This document shows positions 41,701 through 50,200 of a stretch of 62,000 bases of DNA, piece by piece (position 1 is the stretch's first letter; each line of letters begins with the position of its first letter). The stretch spans positions 10,110,348-10,172,347 of the forward strand of contig CAIIXF020000006.1 in assembly GCA_903813345.2 (NCBI GenBank). The letters are read 5' to 3'. The notes below the pieces were generated by a model. That model searched no databases. It saw nothing but the letters and a program-made list of their open reading frames with translations, and was not told the origin of the DNA. A program made the translations under genes and the position numbers. This DNA comes from Owenia fusiformis. Its lineage: Eukaryota > Annelida > Polychaeta > Sabellida > Oweniidae.

Positions 41701-44700
41701 TTGTATTCAATTTTGAACAAAATACTCAATCGGCCAGACGCCATTGTGAAAATCAAAGCAAATGTGAGCAAGGCATTAGTAATGTAATTATTTCTTCATG
41801 AGAGGACACCAGATAAAAAAAAATTACATCCAAAAAATGACCACCAATAAATATGACTTTTGTACTGACTTTTACCTTTTCCATCTCCCATGCTTCGAAT
41901 GTTCAATATTTGCCTGAGTATTTTTTTTTCATATTTTAATTTGAATGGTTACATGAAATCAATAATTGACCCTGTAAGGGGAGGCATCAAAAGTTCGATG
42001 TCGGATAGAAAACTAAATAAATCTAGTTAGGGGGAGGGGGTTAAAACCCATTTCAGTTTGCTATCTGATATATATAGGTTATTTACTGGGAGGGATTGAA
42101 TATGGGTTTTATTCCGAGGGACAATATGATATTGACCAAAGGGTAATATGATACTGACCGAGGGAACGCAGCCACCGAGTGTCAATATCATATTTCCCAA
42201 GGTCAATATCATATTTTCCGAGGAATGAAACCCATATTCAATCCCGACCAGAAATAACCTATTTATTCCATAATACATTCCTCTAAAATGTTACATTTTG
42301 AAAAAGCTTTTATCAATTAGCTAAGGTTAAAAATAACAGGATAACCAAAAATAGGTTAGTACGTTCCAATACGATTTTTTTGCCGGGGACAATACGATTT
42401 TTTTCATGTGATACGCTCCAATACGATTTTTTTCCCGGGGACAATACAATTTTTTCATGTAATACGATTCAATACGATTTTTATTCCTTCATATTTCCCT
42501 GGGAAAACAGTAGTATTATGGAATAAATTTCAACATTTCACATTTTTGGCAATTTCGACTCGGAATGCCTTGGAATGGTTTTAAAAAACCAGATTCAAAA
42601 CTAGATTTATTTATCAGAAACAAGTCAAATTCTTTACTTCAGAGAATATTTTTAATTTATTGAGACTTTCGACTAATATCCCTTAGTCTTATGTATACAT
42701 GCTGTTATATTTTGAAAAAGACTAAGGGATATTAGTCGAAAGTCTCAATAAATTAAAAATATTCTCTGAAGTAAAGAATTTGACTTGTTTCTGATATATT
42801 AACCAGAGAGATGAACTTACATAGAACTAGATTTATTTAGTTTCCGATCCGACATCGAACTTTCGATGCCTCCCCTAAATAGAGTTTTACTGGGACAATT
42901 ATTTCAAATTTTTTTGTAGGTACACTTTTGACCACATTTGTTAATTTCCTTCAATGTACGATGTGACCTCGTTATTATTTCATAGTGTTCTTAAGTCACA
43001 TAACAACAAACAGCCAAATTATCACAGAGCCTTAACAATATGTGTTGTTTCTACAAGATTTTAAGAAACGTCATGGTGTATCTTGGTAATCTCTACTGAG
43101 ACGTCATCTGGAGTGGCGTCACATTTTCAGAATAGACATAATTATTTCTGTCATCACCAGAAGTTCCCGAATCCGGCCAAAAGTTTACCTATTTTGTGCT
43201 TTTATCAACAGACGCGTACATGTACAAATGGATTAGTGCTTGAGGATACAAGAGAGCATCAGTATGCATCTTTTGAGGTCTGATATGTTATATCAATTAA
43301 TAAACAGACTACATAATCGAGGAAATAAAAATTTTCCGAAGATTTCCGAAGATCTGGTGTCCTCTCCTGTAGAATCAATACTGTCCTAAGGCACTACGTC
43401 TACACTGATGAATCTGGCCTATCCCGTGAAGGCAACAATTTGAATTGAAAGCATACTTTGTTTTCTTAATCAAATTGTATCAAAGTTATAAAAATAAGAT
43501 ATCATTTTCAGCATTTCTTTGGTTTAAAATGAAAATCTCTTGATTGAAATGAGTGGTCATTCTAAAAACATAATTTTCTTGAGAAAAGAATTTACCAAAT
43601 GAGTGTTGATTTTCCCATGAACTTAGAAGCCTGTGGATTGTGGGTGTTTTCAGAACATGTTAACAGTTGGGTCATTTAGACCCCTTCATTAAAAAAGTCT
43701 GATTCTGTACTTTAATTGGAGATAATGCAAGGACACAGATCTGTCTTCATGGTCAGAACATACCCCCAATCTGATTTATGTCTGAAACTGGATGCTCTAT
43801 CCTAATTGAAATCCTTTAAAGAAAATTGGTCTTCAATATGTTTTTTTGCTCAGAAGGATGAATGGATTAAATGGCTCGGCTGGAGGTCTTCAGTATTTCC
43901 CTGAATAACTTTGTTCATTTAATATCATTATTATACCCAATTAAATTGCCTTGATCAAAATATCATATATCTGTAAAATGCACAATTATATCTATCATGC
44001 CTATACGGCCTTACCCAGTTTTTCATAGAATTTGCTCTATTCTCCAGCATGGACTGTAATTTTGGACCTTCACCACCAGACTTTCCAAAGTCGCTCACAA
44101 TCTAGAAATACATGTTCACTGTACAGGGACATTGTTGGCAATAAAAAGCAAGAGCCAGTTAATAATGCAATTTTTCTTACTATACAGATACAGGGTGTCA
44201 AATAAATATGTTCTCCCCCTCCCCTTTGCTTTTATTTAAAATCCACACAGTGTTGCATAACTTATTTGTCTGCATGCTATATAAATTGCTCTTTGGCACA
44301 ATAAAACTAAAGCTCAATGGAGCAACTCCATAAGAAGTTTCAGATAACTAGCTTCATACTTTTGAATTTAAGGGGGAGAACATATTCATTTGACACCCTG
44401 TATATCAGGAATAGCATATATTTAGGTAGAGATGATTAGACACTAGGAGTAAGGATATATCATGACTTTAAATAGCTAACGAAACGTCTGAATATATTTT
44501 GATGGCTAATGAGGTATATTCAGACAATTGGGCTTTACCAGATCATGGGCACAGACACGGACTACACATAACTCTATACTGTATTTGTATTGAGTCCTTG
44601 TAATCCGATCCCCAAAGCAAAGACATCATACAGAATTGCAAATTATCATTTTTACTGTGTTGTAGAATAATCTGTAAAGAGGAAGAGAGTAGGGACTTAA

Positions 44701-47095
44701 TGCAACATTACATTATAGTTTATGTACCTTTTCTGTTTCTTTATACTCTTCTTCACTCAGTAAAGGATGGATGGAGTCTAAGTATCGCTGCAGTGTTTGT
44801 TGTAAGGGAGGAACAGGTAGACTGGGCAAAGAGTCTTGGTGGGCAAACATCCGACCAGTATATTTGCCTTCCCTGGACAGGAGTGTCTTTTTAGATGACT
44901 GAGCCATTGGTTTCAATTCCTTTACCTGAAAAGCAAACACATCCATGACTATGATGATCAAAACTGGCAGACTAGGGGAAAATGTTAAGAAAATGGACCT
45001 TTTTGGAAATGCAGCTTGATTTTTCAACAAAAATCTTTCTGAACATTGCAAGACCTTCTGAAACCTATTGCAGAAAGAGTATTCAAGTGGTCCAGTATGT
45101 AAGTCCCAGTTTGATCATATATCACTGGTCAGTATCATATCATTATATCAAGCAAAGGTAATGACTGTAACCTTCGCATCTAAAACGGCGAACGGTAATT
45201 GTCTATTTTTTAGTTTTCATCGAATTAAACTTATACTTTATAGTTGATGTTAGGCTTTGATATTTGTAAATTGTATATTTGATATTTGGGGCACACTCCA
45301 TCAATTGTGGTTCAATTTTTATGATATATTTTTATGACATGAAGACGTGACATGTCTATATCATTAAAATCATAACCTTTTTTTTACCTTGAAAGGTCAT
45401 CGAAGGTCAAACCTTAATTCTAGAGTCAGATTTGAACTTCTGAAAACTTGTAGATGATTTTGAAAAAATTGAAGTCAGTCTAAACACTATTTGTCAATTT
45501 ATTGGAAATTGTAAGAAATTGTTACAGATCGCCAACTGCCAACAACCAACCGCAAATCGCTGTCACAAAAAAATGGAGACCATAACAATATGTCGCCACT
45601 TTTTTGGAAGCGACATAAAAATTATGTAAATATTGTAATGACCCTAGGGCGCCCCAACAGAATGACTAACTAACGAGCATAGTATAACAAGCCAGAATTA
45701 AGAAACTGATAGAGAGTTGATGGTGGACTATCTTGTAAAGCATGACTATTCTGTCAAATTACATCTGTCTTGTAGTAGTGGAAGTTGCAGATTCCTCAGC
45801 ATGGTGGTAGGGCTGCTGGTTTGTCTGTAATCATCTTGTGTTATGAATCTGGCTGATCGTCGCTGTTATCCCTCCACCTACCCGATTGCCTTCTTCGTGT
45901 AAGGGGACCATACAGAAGAGGCATATTCCAGCTGTTGTCTAACAAAGGTGGTATATGCTTGTTTCCTCACATTGCTGGGGCAGGAGCTGATGTTACAAAG
46001 GAGGAAGCCAAGGGTGGAGTTGGCTTTCTTGGTGATGGCAGAAACGTGAGGATTCCAAGATAAGGTGTTACTGATGTTTACACCTAAATCTTTGTCCCAT
46101 CTTTGTCATGTCCAGGTCTTGCTGGAGTCTCTTTGCATCCACCTAAGATTCACTCTGCGATACATCAAGAAATCATCTGCAAAGAGGCGAGTGGTAGAAG
46201 TTAAAGCCTCTGGCAGGTCATTGATATAAGCAAGGAATAACAATGGTACTAAAACAGTCCCTTGGGGCACTCCTGATGTTACTGGAGCTGATTTTGACTG
46301 TTCACCATCAAGGACAACACACTGTGTTCGATCTGTGAGGAAGTTTTCGATACAAGCATGGGTTGATCCTGTAATGCCGTAGAACTAAAGTTTATGGAGC
46401 AGCCTTCAGTGTGGGACTTTATCAAAAGCCTTGGAGAAGTCAAGCAAGATTGCATCAGCTTGATCTCCGTTATTCAGTTCTCTTGCAAGGTTGTGGATGG
46501 TTATGATCAGCTGCGTTTCACAGGATCTCTCAGCTTGAAACCCATGTTGGAAGTTGGTGAGAATTTTGTTTGGTTCCAGGTGTTTCATTGTCTCGTTGAA
46601 GATGATGTGTTCAAAAACCTTACAGCTTGATGTAAGTGAGACTGGAGTGTAATTAGATGCCAATGATCAATCAACCTCTTTAAAGAGGGCTACAATGTTA
46701 GCATCTTTCCAGACTTTTGGGATCTTGCCCTGATTAGGGAAGCCTGGAAGATCAGGTTAAATCGCTGGTGCGATCTCACTTTCTGTCATCTGTATGTATC
46801 TACTCTAGACAGTACATAGCTAGAGACTCGAGTAAGGGTTTCAAAACACCGTGTGATAGAAAATCGAGTACTCATTTATTTATCTATTGCTCAAACTGTC
46901 TAAAGTGTAATCTCAAAATCTAACTGTAATCAATGCTTGAGAAACTGAACATCTGATACCCTGTACCAGCCAGGTAAAGAAACTGTTGGAACTTCAACTT
47001 CAAAGCATCTCATTTGAATGAATTTGGTCAAATTTCAACAAAAATTAAAAGGTGTAATCTTCACTTACCACAGTTCTGATTAGTAGTCTAAACAT
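11717..47095 (-). CDS. CRAT: Carnitine O-acetyltransferase, complete 14-exon gene
   Basis: Reversibly transfers acetyl and other short acyl groups between CoA and carnitine in mitochondria and peroxisomes. Coding exons in transcript order: 47095-47069, 44925-44728, 44101-44015, 41575-41457, 32744-32691, 31940-31772, 21944-21773, 17929-17754, 17519-17419, 14400-14281, 13162-13040, 12787-12589, 12374-12237, 11932-11717. All junctions are GT-AG and all phases agree, giving 1899 nt and 632 residues (human protein 626). The catalytic His is residue 349 in YEHSPAEG (exon 9). The STS motif is residues 558-560. Met570 matches the mammalian Met564 that restricts the enzyme to short chains. Exon 1 gives the Arg-containing start MFRLLIRTV, as expected of a mitochondrial presequence, and the protein ends in AKL, a PTS1, so dual targeting is likely. 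In-frame Met16 and Met34 could start a form lacking the presequence. Two other genes lie antisense in introns 4 and 6. Identification is by residue-level recall of the human protein. Confidence 0.97.
13323..14153. mobile_element. 831-bp palindromic element with 5-bp target duplication
   Basis: The two halves are near-perfect inverted copies meeting near 13738. Ends are CACAGGCTGG and its complement, flanked by TTCGC at 13318-13322 and 14154-14158. A motif GTCCGCTGTGACGGAGCA occurs four times, at both outer ends and both sides of the centre. It has no coding capacity. The CAC terminus with a 5-bp duplication is most like Transib-type DNA transposons, an inference only. It sits in CRAT intron 10. 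A diverged related stretch lies at about 22200-22400. Confidence 0.85.
15862..17460 (-). repeat. 51-bp minisatellite derived from CRAT exon 9 and its 5' splice site
   Basis: About 31 head-to-tail units, mostly 51 bp. On the minus strand each reads as the end of CRAT exon 9 (encoding [14 protein letters not shown]) and then ATGTAAGTTGG, the exon's donor and first intron bases. The proximal unit is the true exon end (17419) and its donor. Because human CRAT has the matching GPPIVTLLDYVIEY, the exon is the ancestor and the intronic array the product. A few units have lost the donor, for example near 16610, 16758 and 17110 where the ACAT step is missing or altered. The unit is a multiple of three, so open frames run along both strands, but in CRAT frame every unit has TAA directly after the junction. 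The array fills the exon-proximal half of CRAT intron 9. Confidence 0.95.
18589..19635 (-). pseudogene. Decayed copy of a repeated invertebrate gene (DTDV / CxC-rich family)
   Basis: Broken frames on the minus strand include [24 protein letters not shown] and a Cys-rich end [14 protein letters not shown]. The HE-ADTR and DTDV motifs followed by a CXC-like tail are typical of multicopy uncharacterised genes in marine invertebrates and look nuclease-like (acidic residues). Frame breaks and stops show it is dead. It forms the left arm of the inverted duplication. Confidence 0.65.
19917..21250 (+). pseudogene. Second decayed copy of the DTDV / CxC-rich gene
   Basis: This is the plus-strand mirror of the copy at 18589-19635. 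It keeps stretches the other lost, such as the N-terminal part around FEFPPS-like sequence near 19975 and the Cys-rich tail near 21080, but is also broken by stops near 20265 and 20790. The DTDV motif has changed to GDTGEV. It is the right arm of the inverted duplication. Confidence 0.65.
22200..22400. repeat. Diverged relative of the 831-bp palindromic element
   Basis: The stretch shares CAAACAGAAGTGAA, GTATGGAGTA and the following AT-rich block with one arm of the element at 13323-14153, with many substitutions and no recognisable ends. Confidence 0.5.
23409..25382. mobile_element. 1974-bp non-autonomous DNA transposon, 51-bp perfect TIRs
   Basis: Terminal repeats 23409-23459 and 25332-25382 are identical over 51 bp and start CACGGGGGATAAGC. 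Flanks are ATTTC at 23404-23408 and 25383-25387, a 5-bp target duplication. GGACTGCG-type subrepeats recur inside (near 23880, 24872 and 24938). No transposase frame is present. Perfect TIRs suggest recent movement. The CAC end and 5-bp duplication are like the palindromic element in intron 10. It lies in CRAT intron 6. Confidence 0.88.
25388..28478. other. CRAT intron 6 sequence upstream of the mucin-like gene
   Basis: Apart from the dispersed repeat at 26800-27720 I see no gene. It must include the promoter of the mucin-like gene; no TATA box was convincing. Confidence 0.5.
26800..27720. repeat. Dispersed repeat, copy in CRAT intron 6
   Basis: Inverted relative to 52810-53200. Both contain CCAATGGTTTCTATGAGAA (or complement), AACCTGGTTAGACA and the GTTCAATCTTTATATTGGTG block. 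The copy here is longer because it holds an insertion around 26900-27340. Confidence 0.65.
28479..31273 (+). CDS. Mucin-like single-pass membrane protein with 14-residue repeats
   Basis: Five exons, 28479-28563, 28985-30105, 30330-30463, 30815-30946 and 31219-31273, join in phase (1527 nt, 508 residues). Residues 1-24 form a signal peptide. Residues 39-304 are 19 contiguous copies of a 14-residue unit of the type [14 protein letters not shown], rich in Thr and Ser as in O-glycosylated mucins. Five units have Thr after Asn-Asp, making N-glycosylation sequons; most others have Ala. A transmembrane helix spans about 419-442, followed by Arg and a 66-residue cytoplasmic tail with Tyr462, Tyr476 (YTPL) and Tyr494 (YDN, a Grb2-SH2-type motif). 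Exon 2 offers a second phase-compatible acceptor 15 bases downstream. The gene lies in CRAT intron 6 on the opposite strand. Function is unknown; a cell-surface, possibly signalling, mucin is inferred from the architecture. Confidence 0.85.
29015..29830 (+). repeat. 42-bp coding tandem repeat of the mucin-like gene
   Basis: About 19 units of 42 bp encode the 14-residue repeat. Higher-order structure is visible: two successive 84-bp dimers alternate a GLTM unit with a VVTM unit, and the first pair of units recurs later as units 10-11. This points to unequal exchange within the exon. Copy number is likely to differ between alleles. Confidence 0.85.
32815..33000 (+). repeat. Dispersed repeat with (GGAC)n tract
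   Basis: An (ACGG)n tract at 32910-32945 is followed by CGTTCCCTATATCACTCCGA and CGAAGTTCGATGGGATAATA. The same arrangement occurs inverted at 60000-60085, so this is one interspersed family carrying a microsatellite at one end. Confidence 0.7.
33570..33905. repeat. Dispersed repeat, copy B (inverted relative to A)
   Basis: Reverse-complement partner of 11050-11395; starts near CATATCTTTCACC and ends near TTCTAATAGGGAAAA. In CRAT intron 4. Confidence 0.7.
33906..35200. other. CRAT intron 4, no recognised content
   Basis: AT-rich, many T/A runs, no coding-like frame and no clear terminal repeats. Confidence 0.5.
35205..35961. mobile_element. 757-bp foldback element flanked by TTAA
   Basis: Inverted arms of about 350 bp start GGTCTCATGGAAGTTAACAG and meet near 35585. 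TTAA at 35201-35204 and 35962-35965 is the likely target duplication, as made by piggyBac and Kolobok transposons. No transposase frame. In CRAT intron 4. Confidence 0.8.
36070..37560. repeat. 162-bp tandem repeat ending in a (GGAC)n tract
   Basis: Six copies of a unit of about 162 bp, each with AAAATCCAAAATGG and GACAAGACTTTACAG, run from 36070 to about 37000. More diverged material follows, and at 37470-37530 a (GGAC/GGACA)n tract leads into GGCCCCACACTATGTGG. A diverged copy lacking the tract lies at about 40690-41310. All are in CRAT intron 4. Confidence 0.8.
37561..38904. other. CRAT intron 4, upstream of the Cys-rich gene
   Basis: Contains two diverged direct copies (near 38060-38200 and 38250-38400) of a stretch with GTTGAATACCTAGGTTAAA and GATCATGGTA words. 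Promoter elements of the Cys-rich gene are not evident. Confidence 0.45.
38905..40259 (+). CDS. Secreted Cys-rich peptide precursor with dibasic sites
   Basis: Three exons, 38905-39140, 39731-39894 and 40099-40259, join in phase to encode 186 residues. Residues 1-21 are a signal peptide (hydrophobic core, then AHARA). An acidic pro-region follows, with dibasic sites RR (70-71) and KR (78-79). Residues 87-130 hold eight cysteines spaced C-x2-C-x7-CC-x8-C-x5-CC-x14-C, enough for four disulfides. A spacer with three GDSA-type acidic repeats (147-164) leads to another KR (165-166) and a C-terminal amphipathic basic helix (167-186). AATAAA at 40356 ends the transcript region. The gene is antisense inside CRAT intron 4. 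I do not recognise the family; a processed hormone, defence peptide or venom-like peptide are all possible, and the sequence does not choose among them. Confidence 0.8.
40356..40361 (+). terminator. Probable polyadenylation signal of the Cys-rich gene
   Basis: AATAAA lies 97 bp after the stop codon on the coding strand. Confidence 0.6.
40490..40610. repeat. Short tandem repeat, about 34 bp unit
   Basis: Three to four copies of AACAGGTGTTCACTTGAAAG plus GAGGTGTTTACT, in the 3' flank of the Cys-rich gene. Confidence 0.75.
40690..41310. repeat. Diverged copy of the 162-bp repeat family
   Basis: Shares AAAATGGCTG, the GATTTTAACATTTGACTTCAAAAT block and the terminal GGTGATATCTGCAG region with 37300-37450, in the same orientation. 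Confidence 0.6.
41978..42875. mobile_element. 898-bp Harbinger-like non-autonomous element
   Basis: Ends GGGGAGGCATC and complement are flanked by TAA at 41975-41977 and 42876-42878. The TIR homology runs about 60 bp. A 3-bp TAA duplication with G-rich ends fits PIF/Harbinger. Inside are two separate hairpins, 42090-42245 and about 42600-42800, and a short tandem of ATACGATTTTTT units at 42360-42480. Confidence 0.8.
42879..44014. other. CRAT intron 3, no recognised content
   Basis: No frame, repeat edge or RNA gene could be supported here. Confidence 0.5.
44191..44400. mobile_element. 210-bp Tc1/mariner-type MITE
   Basis: Terminal repeats of about 30 bp start CAGGGTGTCAAAT, with TA at 44189-44190 and 44401-44402. 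The CAGGGTGTC end and TA duplication fit Tc1/mariner. In CRAT intron 2/3 area, just below exon 2. Confidence 0.8.
45800..46765 (-). pseudogene. Reverse transcriptase fragment of a jockey/CR1-type LINE
   Basis: Minus-strand frames contain [49 protein letters not shown] and the catalytic FADD box, then a C-terminal part around [14 protein letters not shown]. The order and motifs are those of non-LTR retrotransposon reverse transcriptases. Frameshifts and stops break it. It lies in CRAT intron 1 on the CRAT strand. Confidence 0.85.
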
Positions 47096-47214
47096 GGTCA
47101 CAGGGTGCAATATAAAGGTGAGAAAGTGGATACAAGTCCAAAAGTCAGTATAGCTTTCCAATTTTTTCAGACAAAATTAATGCTCCCTGGGCATGCGCAA
47201 TGTAAAAATCTGTC
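47096..47214. promoter_or_regulatory. Shared bidirectional promoter between CRAT and PTPA start codons
   Basis: The CRAT ATG (47095, minus) and PTPA ATG (47215, plus) point away from each other with 119 bp between. TGGGCATGCGCA at 47188-47199 differs from the NRF1 consensus TGCGCATGCGCA at one base. ACCGGAAGT, a consensus ETS/GABPA site, reads on the minus strand at 47235-47227 and overlaps the PTPA exon 1 donor. No TATA box is obvious. NRF1 and ETS sites are typical of vertebrate bidirectional promoters of mitochondrial genes, and here they are placed as such a promoter would need. Transcription starts were not observed. Confidence 0.75.
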
Positions 47215-50200
47215 ATGGCTGCCGAAACTTCCGGTAAGGAAATTTTGAATATTTTTCTCAAATAATTACAATATCAGGCAATTTTCAGCGCCGCAGGTAA
47301 CTTCTATTCAATATGGATATCATAGATTTCGAAAAATTGGGTTTATTTTTTATTGCTTTCCCGAAACAACTGAGAAAGTCTTCAGATGCAAAAATATTTC
47401 ACCGGTACCTTGATTTGAGTAACGATTATGCACTTTTCAAAACAAATTGACTAATGACATTAGACATAGATCTGGATTTTGACCTCTACATAAGGCAGAT
47501 CCGATCCGCATGTTCAGAAATTTACATGGACTCCACATTGGAGTCATATGCTATATAAGCAACACATAATTCATTCCATTCCATACTAGAATGGGTCAAC
47601 CTATTTTCTAGGTTAAAAGATTAGTAAGAGAACACAAGAGCCAAGTCTCTTTAATTCCAACCTCTAAACTGAATGTTACCTTACCCAGACATCTTGAAAT
47701 ACCATTTAATAGACTCAGGTGTGGCCTTTTACTTAAAGCACACCTTTATGCACATAACTTTAATGACATTAGTGACCATTTGTGTTACTTACTGCGAAAG
47801 CTATGTTGATTTTGATATAATAGCTTTCCCACGGCGCACTTGGGCAGCTGAATAATAGTGACCCTTGAAACACGAATTAAGTCGATCAGCGTCGATCAGT
47901 GGCTTACTTTTGGTCTCTAACTGTGTCTTCCATCGGTATCATCAATCCGTGCAAGTATTGGAGCGCTGAAATACCTCTTTTTCGATCAAGACTTGTAAAT
48001 CGTTCGTTGAGTGAATGTTTTTTTCGACCCATTTCCAATGTGGCGGTTTGCTAGGAGCGAGATACGCAACGAACGAAATGAATTTTGAGAATGAGTTAGG
48101 TTTGGACAACCTCCGGATATTTACGAAAATGTCCGAGCAGAAAACGCCATATTGGAATTTAGCAGAAAAAAAGATTCACTCGACTAACAATTACAAGTCT
48201 TGGTCGAAAAGGAAGTACTTTAGCGCTCCAATACTTGCACGGAAGGATGATAATGATGTATGACATAGTTAGAGAACAAAAGTAAGGCGCTGATCGACGC
48301 TGATCGACTCAATTCGTGTTTCAGAGGTCACGATTATTCAGCTGTCCATTTCCCCGTTCAAGAGCCATAAATTGAAAATCTAACATGGCTCTCGAAGTGA
48401 GTAACCTTTGTGTAAATGTGGTGTTCCATTGACTTCCTTGCATTTTCTTTTAAATTGCCCACTGCTCCATGATGAAAGAATCAAAGGCCTTCATACTTAC
48501 AATTTAGGAAACCTGTTAGCAGCTACAATTTGAATGATAAACTACAATTTTTACTTTTTGGAAAAAGATGATTTAGATGCATCAACAAATGAAGATTTAA
48601 TTCATATTGTTAGTTATTGTATATACATGAGTTTCAATATCATATCAAGTCTGTGACAACAGGTTTCGTTTCTTCATTTTTCTGCTTTTTCCTTTTTGTC
48701 ATCATCCCCGCCCATGGGATATCCTTGATTCAGTGATTTGGAATTAAGTATATATGTAAACCTTTTGTATTTTATATTGTATCTATTATTTCATTTATGT
48801 ATATATTATTAATTGCCGCTAATGTTGTAAAACTTTGCAATCAGCTGACTGTGTATATCTATGTTATTATTTGAAATAAATCGATAACATGAAAAAAAAA
48901 ATCCATTCCAAACATGGTCTTCAATTTTCACACAGGGGCTTGGCTGGAGCAGTTACCATATTCTATGGCCACTAAGTGTGGCCATACAATAAGACACTCT
49001 TTGTTGTTTTGAATTTGCCTTTAAATTGCCAGCCGTCTTATTTTTATTGATGTAAACATAATAAACTCACCTTCATTGATCTTTACACACAGTCCTATTT
49101 CATAAATTGGTCTACTTCGCAGGATATTTATTCACAAAAGAATTAAAATAAAACTGAAGGAAATATTTTACAACAAGCGGCCATCTTGACTAAATCGCTA
49201 TAGCAGAAAAAAGGCATGCTTTCAAAATGGAGAACGAGAAAACGTTCAATATCTCATCAACAAGACAAGCCGTTACCATTTCAATTCATGAAATATTAAA
49301 AGAACAATTTTTAGAATATTACATAAATTTATTGAACGACGGCTTAAGATTTTACAGTAGTTCACGGTGTTCCAGATGGAATCACTTCTAGCCAAGAATT
49401 GGCTAGAGACTCGAGTAAGAGCACAGGGGCTTGTCTGGAGGGTTGGGCAAGCCCTCCGATGTGTTAGTACTGATCTAAGTAGTGAAAGGGAAGCCGATGT
49501 TGATGCTTTCTGAAATTTGTTCAAAATGATTGTTAGATATATCTGAGACTAACATAAATTTATGTTAGTCTCAGGATATATCCTCTGAAAATATATGGAA
49601 TCCTTTCAATAATCGACATGCTGATTCAAACAACACTACAGACCAAAGTTACCCAAAATGGTACATGTAGCAATCCATCCACTAGTTGCTGAGAAATCTG
49701 AAGAATATGTAAAGAAGTGATTAAAATGCATTAAACCGACAAGTTTTACCTCAAAATTATTAGCTCCAAAGTCGATTTCTTCCTCAAGACACGTCCACTG
49801 TTAAAAATTGGTAGTTCCTAGAGTTCTTTGTATCCTAAGGTTCATTCCCGTATATTATTTTAAACGAAGGACAGCCTATAACAACTGCGCTACCTAATCT
49901 GAAGCATAAATGATGAGTTCAAAATAGGTTCAGTATGATTAAAAAAATGTTAAAAAATGTTGAAATGTTGACTGGTATTAGTGATTGGTCTTGTTTGCTT
50001 TTTCTGAATATAAACATCCAACCTTCATAGTTTCTATTCTGTAATAACCATACCATATATCTACAGAAGGAATGTAATAATATTTGTAATATACAGGTGA
50101 TCATGGAGCTATCAACGTGGAGACCCATACATTTACCATACCTTGCAAGGAGATTAAGAGACATGATGACATGCCAAGGTGGGACAAGTCAGAGGTTAGT

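Noticed and set aside
43083-43283. Plus-strand 66-codon frame in CRAT intron 3
   Set aside because: No signal, motif or splice partners; expected by chance at this length.
48392-48406. ATGGCTCTCGAA followed by GTGAGT as PTPA exon 1
   Set aside because: The best donor is out of phase with exon 2 and the sequence lies in the terminal repeat of an inserted element. The exon at 47215-47233 fits phase, donor and promoter.
49217-49370. Plus-strand ATG frame near 49217-49370 as PTPA start
   Set aside because: Donors in it are poor (AAAAC|GTTCAA) and it lies 2 kb from the CRAT promoter; the 47215 exon is better in every respect.
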